A DNA stretch of 64,000 nt from Lachnospiraceae bacterium (GTDB lineage: Bacteria > Bacillota_A > Clostridia > Lachnospirales > Lachnospiraceae), in NCBI GenBank assembly GCA_017522685.1, contig JAFWYN010000004.1:1-64000 (forward strand). Reading direction: 5' to 3'. The translations under genes were made by a program, and so were the position numbers. Numbering within the stretch: position 1 is the stretch's first letter; every line of letters begins with the position of its first letter. Below are positions 24,260 to 30,944 of this stretch, piece after piece. Under the pieces are notes generated by a model. That model did no database searches. It saw only the letters and a list, made by a program, of their open reading frames with translations, and was not told the origin of the DNA.

Positions 24260-25714
24260 TTATGTTGTAATATCATATTTTTGAAACATCATATATTTCT
24301 GCGTTTCCCGATACAAATCGGCCACTTTGCACTCATCACCATAATAGGCATCACTCAGTTCGATTGCTCTTCTTATGTTTCCAGAATCATCCAAAATTCC
24401 AATATCCTTCTCTTTAAACTCTTCTATTAATGTCTGATATTCCGAAATTAACTGTGGTATCATTCCATTTATAAATTGTACGGATTTTGAAAATAATTGA
24501 CAAGGTATCCACCACAACACAATATCCGGATTATTCCCAAAAATACTAAACGTATGCTTCAACTTAGCCATTGCATAATTTCCATGTGCCAAAAAGGACT
24601 TCGTATCAATAAAATATAATACAATCTTCTTCCTATCAATATTTCCATTCGAATCCATTGTCAATATTTTATTTTTCCATTCAGCAGGAAGAGTATTTAG
24701 CATTTCACTTGGTTCTATGGATTTCTCACCCAAATACATTTCTGTCTTGTCTGTTCCCAAATCCTTTTTCACCAATTCTTCTATTCGTTCCGACAGTAAT
24801 TCTAACTGACCCTCAAAAAACAACTCTCCGTGTGAAGATGCACCTTTTAAAGGTATCATATAATTTTTGTACGTCTTCTTTAGCAGTTCATCATACCCCA
24901 CCGGAATAGCGATGCATGTGTTTTCAAACGGCCATTGAATAACTTCATTTATTAATTCTTGCGGAACAACATATCCGTTCTTCATATAAATTGGGAATGC
25001 AGTCAAAACACTGCTTTCCGTATTGTCATATAGAGCACATACTTGATCATACAGAATGTTTAACTGATTTCGAATAGATTTGTTTCCGTCAAATCTTATC
25101 CCACAGCATTTTTCTAATGCCACCAAACCTGTAGCTATGGTTTCATTATAACTGTAAATCAATTCCATATCTTCTTTTTCATTTTCCTTTAGAGTAAGCA
25201 CGCTACATAATTGCCCTATTACCGTCAAAATATTTTTTTGTTGTTCTGCATCCATTGGATTGTCAGGTATGTAATATAACGGGAAAATATCAATACCTAT
25301 CGCAAACGGACAGCCATGGTGGTCATCCAACCACTTATCAGAATAATCCAAGCGTGGGCCATTTGTTATTCGAGTAAAATAATTCGTCCATTCCGGCTCA
25401 GTGTATACATTAAGTACTACATATTCTTCCGGCAGTTCGTATTGTATGATTTCTAAAAACTTCAGGTAATCCTCTCCTTTAAAAGCTATATCCAAGTCAT
25501 CATCCCACGGAATATATCCTTTGTGCCTAACAGCTCCTAATAAAGTTCCCCAATACGCATAATATGTCAAATGGTATTTGTCACATATTTCCTTGATTAT
25601 CTGCAGCATATCAAGTTGTGCTGCCCAAACCCGCTTTACCATTTCTCCGACTGGATAATCCCATCTTATCTCTTTTTCATAATATGTTTTATCAAATATT
25701 AATCTCTTCATCAT
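24260..25714 (-). CDS. LicD-family phosphotransferase
   Basis: The 484-residue protein is a LicD-type nucleotidyl/phosphotransferase. The signature is AYWGTLLGAVRHKGYIPWDDDLD near residue 55, with YLKFLEIIQYELPEEYVVLN and the HHGCPFAIGIDIFPLYYIPD stretch. LicD proteins attach phosphocholine or other phosphoalditols to teichoic acids and glycans. The C-terminal 130 residues (KKIVLYFIDTKSFLAHGNYA, NPDIVLWWIPCQLFSKS) form a second domain often found with LicD in Lachnospiraceae. It is the first gene of the island, 140 bases after the flagellin terminator. ATGs at 25714 and 25711 follow GTGGGG; the GTG at 25723 has no SD. No promoter hexamers stood out clearly upstream. Confidence 0.88.
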   Translation of the reverse strand: MMKRLIFDKTYYEKEIRWDYPVGEMVKRVWAAQLDMLQIIKEICDKYHLTYYAYWGTLLGAVRHKGYIPWDDDLDIAFKGEDYLKFLEIIQYELPEEYVVLNVYTEPEWTNYFTRITNGPRLDYSDKWLDDHHGCPFAIGIDIFPLYYIPDNPMDAEQQKNILTVIGQLCSVLTLKENEKEDMELIYSYNETIATGLVALEKCCGIRFDGNKSIRNQLNILYDQVCALYDNTESSVLTAFPIYMKNGYVVPQELINEVIQWPFENTCIAIPVGYDELLKKTYKNYMIPLKGASSHGELFFEGQLELLSERIEELVKKDLGTDKTEMYLGEKSIEPSEMLNTLPAEWKNKILTMDSNGNIDRKKIVLYFIDTKSFLAHGNYAMAKLKHTFSIFGNNPDIVLWWIPCQLFSKSVQFINGMIPQLISEYQTLIEEFKEKDIGILDDSGNIRRAIELSDAYYGDECKVADLYRETQKYMMFQKYDITT

Positions 25715-25823
25715 ACCCCACACGATAAATATTATCTAAACTAAATTACTTTATTAGACATTTTCAAACATCAAAATCTCACAGAATATATATCGTCAAA
25801 AAAGCCGCTAATCTTTATATATC

Positions 25824-25854
25824 AAAAAATAAGGACCGACTTTCGTCGGTCCTT
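25824..25854 (-). terminator. Terminator of flagellin
   Basis: A perfect 10-bp stem (25831-25840 with 25845-25854) around a GAAA loop (as read on the minus strand) is followed by TTATTTTTTG. It begins 19 bases after the fliC stop and separates fliC from the glycan island. Confidence 0.9.
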
Positions 25855-25872
25855 ACGGTAGTTATACAATGA

Positions 25873-26703
25873 TTACTGAAGTAATGACAGAACACCCTGA
25901 TTAGCTTGATTAGCCTGTGCCAACATAGCCTGACCAGCCTGTGCCAAGATGTTATTGTTAGAATACTTAACCATTTCAGTCGCCATATCTGTATCACGAA
26001 TAGAAGCTTCCGCTGCAGTTGTATTTTCAACTACGTTATCTAAGTTGTTAATGGTATGCTCGAGTCTGTTCTGAACAGCACCCAAATCTGCACGCTGATT
26101 ATTCAAAGTTTCGATAGCAGTCTTAATATTAGTAATAGCTGTCTTTGCACCACTACCATCAGCTCCGGATACATCAACCTTAGATGCATCAACACCAAGG
26201 CTACTAGCCGTCATCTTGGTGATGCTAACAGAAATCTGGTTTCCACTTGCCGCTTCTGCACCAACCTGAAGTTCTACATTCTGGAAACTACCATTCAACA
26301 GCATTCTCTCATTGAAAGTAGTAGTAGTTGCTACTCTATCAATTTCTGTCTGTAACTGTGTAATTTCCTTCTGGATATAATCACGATCTTCTTCCTGATT
26401 GGTTCCGTTTGCAGCCTTTACAGCCAGTTCGTTCATTCTCTGAAGCATATCATGAACTTCGTTCAATGCACCTTCTGCTGTCTGTACACAAGAAATGCCA
26501 TCCTGCGCATTTAATGTAGCCTGTGAAAGACCTCTAATCTGGCGTCTCATCTTCTCGCTAATTGCTAAACCTGCTGCATCATCAGCTGCACGGTTAATCT
26601 TGTAACCAGAAGATAACTTCTCAGTAGACTTAGACTGAGTTGTCTGAGTTAATCCTAACATTCTGTTTGAGTTCATTGCTCTTAAATTGTGCTGTACTAC
26701 CAT
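25873..26703 (-). CDS. fliC: Flagellin
   Basis: The 276-residue filament subunit has the canonical ends: VVQHNLRAMNSNRMLGLT at the N-terminus with KSTEKLSSGYKINRAADDAA and AEGALNEVHDMLQRMNEL, and at the C-terminus AEASIRDTDMATEMVKYSN with NILAQAGQAMLAQANQ and the closing GVLSLLQ. The central variable part is only about 60 residues, so it is a short flagellin with a minimal D2/D3. It is preceded by a strong SD that overlaps a candidate CsrA site, a hairpin leader and a sigma-28 promoter, and ends in a terminator. Serine/threonine-rich central residues (KMTASSLGVDASKVDVSGAD) could accept O-glycans. It is monocistronic. Confidence 0.97.
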   Translation of the reverse strand: MVVQHNLRAMNSNRMLGLTQTTQSKSTEKLSSGYKINRAADDAAGLAISEKMRRQIRGLSQATLNAQDGISCVQTAEGALNEVHDMLQRMNELAVKAANGTNQEEDRDYIQKEITQLQTEIDRVATTTTFNERMLLNGSFQNVELQVGAEAASGNQISVSITKMTASSLGVDASKVDVSGADGSGAKTAITNIKTAIETLNNQRADLGAVQNRLEHTINNLDNVVENTTAAEASIRDTDMATEMVKYSNNNILAQAGQAMLAQANQANQGVLSLLQ

Positions 26704-26710
26704 AATTTTT

Positions 26711-26742
26711 CCTCCTTGAATTTATGGTGGCATCCTTGCCAC
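26711..26742 (-). promoter_or_regulatory. Candidate CsrA-binding sites in the fliC leader
   Basis: The minus-strand leader carries GTGGCAAGGATGCCAC (26727-26742), a 6-bp stem whose loop exposes AGGA; CAAGGATG matches the CsrA core CARGGATG. Eight bases downstream CAAGGAGG (26711-26718) is both the SD and a second CARGGA site. The pair mirrors the two-site CsrA control of hag in Bacillus subtilis, and fliW and csrA are encoded 4 kb away. Binding itself is an inference. Confidence 0.7.
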
Positions 26743-26829
26743 TCATTTTGCTGTAACACTGTCCGCCAGCCGTACGCTCTGTCTTAAGTATTACGTTGGT
26801 TGTTAAGTAATTTGTTTTACTTGTATTAT

Positions 26830-26856
26830 ATATCGGAGAGTTCTCCGGATACTTAA
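26830..26856 (-). promoter_or_regulatory. Sigma-28-type promoter of fliC
   Basis: Minus-strand TTAAGTAT (26849-26856), an 11-base spacer and TCCGATAT (26830-26837) match the sigma-28 plan TAAAGTTT-N11-GCCGATAA with the same spacing as upstream of flgM. The leader to the ATG would be about 120 bases and contain the CsrA hairpin. Confidence 0.7.
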
Positions 26857-26900
26857 TACCTAATTTAAACTTTTTTTGATTTTTTTCAAAAATATTTTTC

Positions 26901-27374
26901 TTACTTCTTTAAGTCGAACGCGTGGCTGTCTTCCAAGATGGCTTTGTTCAGATTCTGATAGTATCCGTAGGCTGCCTGAGAGTTTTTACGGCCCTCTTTA
27001 ATCTGGTTCTTCTCCTTGGCGAAATAAGTTTCTATCAAGGCCTTATTACGACTCTCCTGAGTCTGTATCAACACACTCTTTTCCGTCACATGCTTTATTA
27101 ACTCTTGCAGCTTTTTAATCTGAGGGGCATACTTTTCACGATTGCCCTCCAACTCCTTCGACAGATTCGCATATAGAATTTCAAACCCTTCGTCCAGTTG
27201 GTTTACCTCATCGATTAACTTGCCCTTTTCCTCGATAGCTGCATCAAAGCCTTCCATATCCACCTGATCTGTGGAAAAGCATTGATACTGTTTCTCGTTG
27301 TAGTCCTGTATCTTAGCCAGTACGCTCAGCTTTTTATAGAGGGATTCCTCCAATACTTTCAGATATGTACCCAT
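26901..27374 (-). CDS. FlgN/FliT-like flagellar chaperone
   Basis: The 157-residue, nearly all-helical protein starts MGTYLKVLEESLYKKLSVLA and is rich in Glu/Lys coiled-coil stretches (LIDEVNQLDEGFEIL, YAPQIKKLQELIKHV, NKALIETYFAKEKNQ). It follows fliS with its ATG overlapping the fliS stop by one base (TAATG), the place where fliT is found in other bacteria. A FlgN/FliT role, binding export cargo such as FliD and keeping it soluble, fits. The sequence is too divergent to choose between FliT and FlgN names. A true FlgN is encoded at 36365-36883. It ends the flaG-fliD-fliS operon. Confidence 0.75.
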   Translation of the reverse strand: MGTYLKVLEESLYKKLSVLAKIQDYNEKQYQCFSTDQVDMEGFDAAIEEKGKLIDEVNQLDEGFEILYANLSKELEGNREKYAPQIKKLQELIKHVTEKSVLIQTQESRNKALIETYFAKEKNQIKEGRKNSQAAYGYYQNLNKAILEDSHAFDLKK

Positions 27375-27760
27375 TATGCATTTCCTTTCTCTCTGTTCAG
27401 ACGCATGACCTCTTTCCATGTATCACGAATAGAGTGTAAATGCTCATTTATTTCCTCCAAAATAGCCTTATCCTTCTTCATATTGGCCGTTACCAGACGT
27501 TCTGACAGATACACGTAGATATGTTCGTAGTCCTGGGCCACCGGATATTTCATATCCAGTGTCTGGCGTAAATAATCGACAATACGTTGTACCTTGATAA
27601 TATTGATATGGGCCTTCTGGATATCCTTCTGCTCCACCGCCGCTTCCGCAATATTACAGAACTTGATGGCACCTTCGTAGAGCATCAGGGTCAACTCCGC
27701 CGGAGAGGCTGTCATGACTTTATTGTTATTATATTGAGCATATGCATTGGGTAATGTCAT
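27374..27760 (-). CDS. fliS: Flagellar export chaperone FliS
   Basis: FliS binds flagellin in the cytoplasm and hands it to the export apparatus; in some firmicutes it also releases FliW from flagellin. The 128-residue helical protein has the family landmarks NAYAQYNNNKVMTASPAELT, LMLYEGAIKFCNIAEAAVEQ, and the C-terminal VYLSERLVTANMKKDKAILE. It starts one base after the fliD stop and overlaps the FliT-like gene by one base. With FliW and CsrA in the same window it completes the firmicute flagellin-homeostasis set. Confidence 0.95.
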   Translation of the reverse strand: MTLPNAYAQYNNNKVMTASPAELTLMLYEGAIKFCNIAEAAVEQKDIQKAHINIIKVQRIVDYLRQTLDMKYPVAQDYEHIYVYLSERLVTANMKKDKAILEEINEHLHSIRDTWKEVMRLNREKGNA

Positions 27761-27761
27761 A

Positions 27762-29258
27762 TTACATTCCTCCTAAAAGTGACGTTACTGCACTGGTATC
27801 AGACTGCATCTTCGCCATAGCCGTTTCCATAGCGGCAAATTTCTTATACCATTTATCCTCATAATCAGCTAACTTCTGCTCAAGCTCTTTAATCTTACCC
27901 TTATAGCTATCATAGTCCGCCTTCATCTTCTTATCATCATAGAAACTACCAAAACTACGATATCCTTCTACAGACTTAGACTGATTATTCATCTCCTCAT
28001 ATAGTTTCTGAGACAAACCGGAAAAGAAGGAAACAACCATACTGGGCTCATTGCTAATCATGGTCTTTAATTTATCCGCATTACCAGCTGTATTTTCATC
28101 ATCCGCATCTCCATCTATATGATATGCATTCTTCTCATTATCAGGTGCGCTAAAATAGCTTAATGTGTTGATGCCAAAATCGGTTAAATACATGGTCTTA
28201 CCATCAATTTCGATACCGCCTGACATAGCCTGCTTCAAAGCATTGCTTACAGAAGACAGATTACTGTCGCGACGCAGGATAGAATCCTTAATCTTCTCTT
28301 CCCACTTCTCTACCTCTGTATCAGACATAGCTTCCTTCTCTTCATCAAGAAGAGGCTCGTATCCCTTAGCTGCATCTGCATTGTAGAGCTTATCCATCTC
28401 GTTAATGATAGAGTTGTACTCCTTCAGGAAGTTCTTAATCATATCATAGATACCATCGGTATCGTCCTGAGTGGTTACTGTTACACTTTCGTTCTCTTTA
28501 GTGGTACTTAATGCAGTAATCGTCAATCCATTGATATCAAAGGTATTGGTATTGCTCTTAAAGGTAGCACCATTTAAGGTAATCTCTGCATCCTGTCCGT
28601 CGATCTTATTTGCGCCGTCACGCACAGTTAAACCTAATGCCGTCAACGCCTTTCCGGTACCGCTTAAGGTAAAATCATTTTCAAGGCCGGATTCCTTCGC
28701 GCTGACAAAAATACGCTGATTCTTTTCATCAAAGCTGGCATTTAAACCGCAATCATTCTTCAACCAGGTAAGTGCATCAGAAACTGTAGTTTCAGAATTC
28801 ACCTCAAAGGTCTTTACTTCACCATTTATGGTACAGGTCATTTTCGCATTAGCTGAAATAGCACCCAGTTCACTAATCTTAGTATTAGCATCCACCTTAC
28901 CGCCATCCAACTTTTTGATTTCTTTACCTGTCAAATACGCGGTTTTAGCCAGTTTATTAACCTTCAATTCCTGCACACCGTTTACTGCGCCTTCTCCGGT
29001 AATCACGCTTGCCACATTGCTATTGGAAACCTTGGTGGTCTTCTTCATATAAGCGGTAGAAAAACGCATATTACTGATGTACTTGTTCTGTAAGGTCTTC
29101 AACTTGCCATTTAAAGTCTTCCAAGCCTCCTGCTTTACTTCCAGCTTCTTCTGGGCTTTAACGCTTTGGTCCACCTTCGTCTTCCTAGCCGAAACCAGTT
29201 CCTGTATTAAACTATCTGTGTCCATACCAGACATCAAACCGGTTAATCTCATTGCCAT
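27762..29258 (-). CDS. fliD: Flagellar hook-associated protein 2 (filament cap)
   Basis: FliD caps the growing filament and guides flagellin insertion. The 498-residue protein has the N-terminal FliD domain (MRLTGLMSGMDTDSLIQELV), YISNMRFSTAYMKKT, and the C-terminal domain beginning near TDGIYDMIKNFLKEYNSIIN with DSNLSSVSNALKQAM; the end (MQSDTSAVTSLLGGM) is the usual cap-domain terminus. An AGGAGG stands eight bases before the ATG at 29258. It follows flaG by 12 bases and is followed by fliS at one base, so the operon is tight. The unrelated FliD-like gene at 1401 lacks the N-terminal motif. Confidence 0.97.
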   Translation of the reverse strand: MAMRLTGLMSGMDTDSLIQELVSARKTKVDQSVKAQKKLEVKQEAWKTLNGKLKTLQNKYISNMRFSTAYMKKTTKVSNSNVASVITGEGAVNGVQELKVNKLAKTAYLTGKEIKKLDGGKVDANTKISELGAISANAKMTCTINGEVKTFEVNSETTVSDALTWLKNDCGLNASFDEKNQRIFVSAKESGLENDFTLSGTGKALTALGLTVRDGANKIDGQDAEITLNGATFKSNTNTFDINGLTITALSTTKENESVTVTTQDDTDGIYDMIKNFLKEYNSIINEMDKLYNADAAKGYEPLLDEEKEAMSDTEVEKWEEKIKDSILRRDSNLSSVSNALKQAMSGGIEIDGKTMYLTDFGINTLSYFSAPDNEKNAYHIDGDADDENTAGNADKLKTMISNEPSMVVSFFSGLSQKLYEEMNNQSKSVEGYRSFGSFYDDKKMKADYDSYKGKIKELEQKLADYEDKWYKKFAAMETAMAKMQSDTSAVTSLLGGM

Positions 29259-29270
29259 AGCTTACGCCTC

Positions 29271-29699
29271 CTATCGTCTCTCATCCACCAGGATGCCGGC
29301 CATCTCCCATACCTTAGCGATCATATCCAGGGTCTTCTCAGGCGGTAATTCTTTGATTACTTCCTTAGTATCCTTGTCGACGATCTTGATGGTTACACGG
29401 TTGGTTCCCTCGTGAATACCAAAAACAGCTTCAGAGTTGAACATATTTCTGTTCATCTGCTCCACAGCCTTCTTAATCTGTTCATTCGTGGGCTGCTGTT
29501 GTTCCTTGTTGCCCTGGTCCGCAGCGAAATTACTCTTCTGCTGAGAGTCCTGCACTACATTCAGGGATTTGTCGATTTTCTGTGCCTCCTGTACCGTAAC
29601 AGAAGGATTGTTTTCGCCGGTGCTTCTTTCCACCTGTACTACCGGCTTCGTTTGTACAGCTGATTGAGCCTGTATGCTCATGATACTTCCTAATGCCAT
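29271..29699 (-). CDS. flaG: FlaG family flagellar protein
   Basis: The 142-residue protein has the FlaG C-terminal core: EQMNRNMFNSEAVFGIHEGT followed by RVTIKIVDKDTKEVIKELPP and DMIAKVWEMAGILVDERR. The N-terminal half is low-complexity and Gln/Lys-rich, as is common. FlaG influences filament length in several bacteria, probably at the cap/FliD step. It is the first gene of flaG-fliD-fliS-fliT, with a sigma-28-type promoter and a structured leader of about 225 bases. The SD (GGAGGTGG) overlaps an exact match to the CsrA core consensus. Confidence 0.93.
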   Translation of the reverse strand: MALGSIMSIQAQSAVQTKPVVQVERSTGENNPSVTVQEAQKIDKSLNVVQDSQQKSNFAADQGNKEQQQPTNEQIKKAVEQMNRNMFNSEAVFGIHEGTNRVTIKIVDKDTKEVIKELPPEKTLDMIAKVWEMAGILVDERR

Positions 29700-29707
29700 T
29701 GTCTTCC

Positions 29708-29717
29708 ACCTCCATGT
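29708..29717 (-). promoter_or_regulatory. CsrA consensus site over the flaG SD
   Basis: The minus strand reads ACATGGAGGT, an exact fit to the CsrA core consensus ACANGGANGT, and its GGAGG is the ribosome-binding site of flaG. A hairpin GCTCC-CAC-GGAGC lies a little upstream. Occupation by CsrA would block translation of the whole flaG-fliD operon. Binding is inferred from the match. Confidence 0.55.
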
Positions 29718-29784
29718 GATACAACTGTTTAGGCATGCGTTTCTGTAAATATAGGCTCCGTGGGAGCTTGCTCACTAAGGAGAC

Positions 29785-29873
29785 TATGTTTACTGAAACA
29801 TATGGCGTTCAGCCATCAGCGAGATTTGTAGCTACGCAGTAGCGGTGAGTCGCTTGCGACGCAAATCGAGCTG
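29785..29873 (-). promoter_or_regulatory. Multi-hairpin element in the flaG leader
   Basis: Several palindromes sit back to back: a 7-bp hairpin (29785-29791/29796-29802), ATGGC/GCCAT (29802-29806/29812-29816), and an outer imperfect stem (29817-29828 with 29862-29873) that encloses GCTAC-GCA-GTAGC (29831-29843) and GTCGC-TT-GCGAC (29849-29860). It lies inside the transcript leading to flaG. The nested layout resembles a three-way junction RNA. I cannot match it to a known riboswitch. Orientation is assigned from the transcript. Confidence 0.55.
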
Positions 29874-29930
29874 CCATGCATAAACTTAACTTAAGTTCCA
29901 CGCATCATCCATTGACGCTTATCTTATTAT

Positions 29931-29960
29931 TTTTATCGGATGCTTACCCGATAAAATTTA
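29931..29960 (-). promoter_or_regulatory. Sigma-28-type promoter of flaG, inside a palindrome
   Basis: Minus-strand TAAATTTT (29953-29960) and TCCGATAA (29933-29940) are 12 bases apart, one more than ideal. The -10 is half of a perfect 9-bp inverted repeat, TTTTATCGG (29931-29939) with CCGATAAAA (29948-29956) and eight bases between. A repressor could thus block the -10, or it could be a weak terminator of the upstream csrA unit, though no T-run follows. Confidence 0.6.
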
Positions 29961-29972
29961 GAGGGCAAACGC

Positions 29973-30000
29973 AAAAAGCTTCCAGTTAAGGAAGCTTTTT
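29973..30000. terminator. Bidirectional terminator after csrA
   Basis: A perfect 11-bp stem AAAAAGCTTCC/GGAAGCTTTTT around AGTTAA has A/T runs in the stem on both strands. On the minus strand it lies about 240 bases after the csrA stop, past the long inverted-repeat element, and just upstream of the flaG promoter, so it ends the flgM-csrA operon. Confidence 0.8.
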
Positions 30001-30014
30001 GATCAATTCAATCA

Positions 30015-30238
30015 GATTTGTTTTATTTGTACTCATCGGCAACCGTGCAGCCAATGGGGACATTATATTCTACAGCGCGGTCTTGAAAAACGTCGGCCCT
30101 TAGCGAGGTGTTAGACGAAACTTGTTTCGTCTACGAGCTTAGTGCCGTTACGTTTTTCACGAAGTGAGAACGTCCCGCAGTAGGATATAATGTTCCCAAT
30201 TGGCTCCGCATTCATATATTTGTACAAATAAACAAATC
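30015..30238. repeat. Long imperfect inverted-repeat element beside csrA
   Basis: A stretch of 224 bases folds on itself along almost its entire length. The outer arms (30015-30031 with 30222-30238) differ by one base. A second zone pairs AGCCAATGGGGACATTATA (30049 onward) with the matching region ending near 30204, and a third pairs GAAAAACG...TAGACGAAAC with GTTTCGTCTA...CGTTTTTC around 30120. The right edge overlaps the csrA stop codon (30237-30239). No ORF fits. Candidates are a MITE-type mobile palindrome or a structured RNA. Confidence 0.7.
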
Positions 30239-30455
30239 AACCCAACAGATTCTTCAGTGCTGCCAAGCCCTCTGCATTGGTTGCTTCCTTGTTTGCTTCC
30301 TGAATCTGCACATATACTTCTTTACGATATACCGGCACTTCCTTGGGTGCGGATACACCGATCTTCACCTGATCACCTTTAATTTCTAAAATAGTGATTT
30401 CGATGTTATTATTAATGACTATAGCCTCATTTTTCTTTCTGGATAATGCTAACAT
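30237..30455 (-). CDS. csrA: Carbon storage regulator CsrA
   Basis: CsrA is a small RNA-binding dimer that represses translation by binding GGA motifs over ribosome-binding sites; in Bacillus its main target is flagellin mRNA, with FliW as antagonist. The 72-residue protein opens MLALSRKKNEAIVINNNIEI, followed by TILEIKGDQVKIGVSAPKEV and PVYRKEVYVQIQ, the full family pattern; the key Arg of the VxRxEV motif is present as VYRKEV. The C-terminal tail (about 20 residues) is longer than in E. coli. The ATG at 30455 is one base after the fliW stop. It is the last gene of the flgM-flgN-flgK-flgL-fliW-csrA operon. Confidence 0.96.
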   Translation of the reverse strand: MLALSRKKNEAIVINNNIEITILEIKGDQVKIGVSAPKEVPVYRKEVYVQIQEANKEATNAEGLAALKNLLG

Positions 30456-30456
30456 C

Positions 30457-30915
30457 TTATTCACCCGCCTTTCTTGCCTGCAGGATATCATAGATAGGAT
30501 ACTTCACAGGACACTCATCATTGTCCACAATCACCTGGCATGCCTTACATTCGTCCACATTGATGATGATGGGACCCTGCAGATTCACACTCATCTTGGT
30601 CAAATCACTGGGAACGGTCACGGTTACCAGTACCAGGATATTATCTGCATTTACATTGCCGATATTCTTTAACAGTTCATCATCCACTTCCGGATTGTAG
30701 TCCTCTTTTACGGTCAAGGGGTCCATCACCGGCATAGCGAAACCGGGCTCATCTAAGGACTGTAACCAGCGGATTCCTGCGCTGCTTCCCTGCTCCTCGT
30801 CAAAAATTAATGTAAATTTGGTCATATCAGCAAAACCGATGATACCATTAGGAAAAGTAATAATCTTTTCATCTGCGATTTCGATTTCCCCGAATAATCT
30901 GGTATTCACTCTCAT
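30457..30915 (-). CDS. fliW: Flagellar assembly factor FliW
   Basis: The 152-residue beta-barrel protein binds flagellin and, when freed, sequesters CsrA to release flagellin mRNA from repression. Conserved stretches include the N-terminal VNTRLFGEIEIADEKIITFP, GIIGFADMTKFTLIFDEEQG, RWLQSLDEPGFAMPVMDPL, and the mid-region LVLVTVTVPSDLTKMSVNLQ with GPIIINVDECKACQVI. The length matches Bacillus FliW closely. It stands 29 bases after flgL and directly before csrA, the order typical of firmicutes where the FliW-CsrA-flagellin switch operates. Confidence 0.97.
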   Translation of the reverse strand: MRVNTRLFGEIEIADEKIITFPNGIIGFADMTKFTLIFDEEQGSSAGIRWLQSLDEPGFAMPVMDPLTVKEDYNPEVDDELLKNIGNVNADNILVLVTVTVPSDLTKMSVNLQGPIIINVDECKACQVIVDNDECPVKYPIYDILQARKAGE

Positions 30916-30944
30916 ATCTTCCCTCTTTCTGCCTTCTTCAGGAC

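Noticed and set aside
7868..25714. Prophage or genomic-island boundaries
   Set aside because: No integrase, transposase, tRNA or attachment-site repeats flank the island, so horizontal transfer cannot be argued beyond the gene content.
25724..25823. Promoter of the glycan island
   Set aside because: Several TTGA-type and TAATAT-type hexamers occur in AT-rich sequence, but no pair has proper spacing, so I do not call one.
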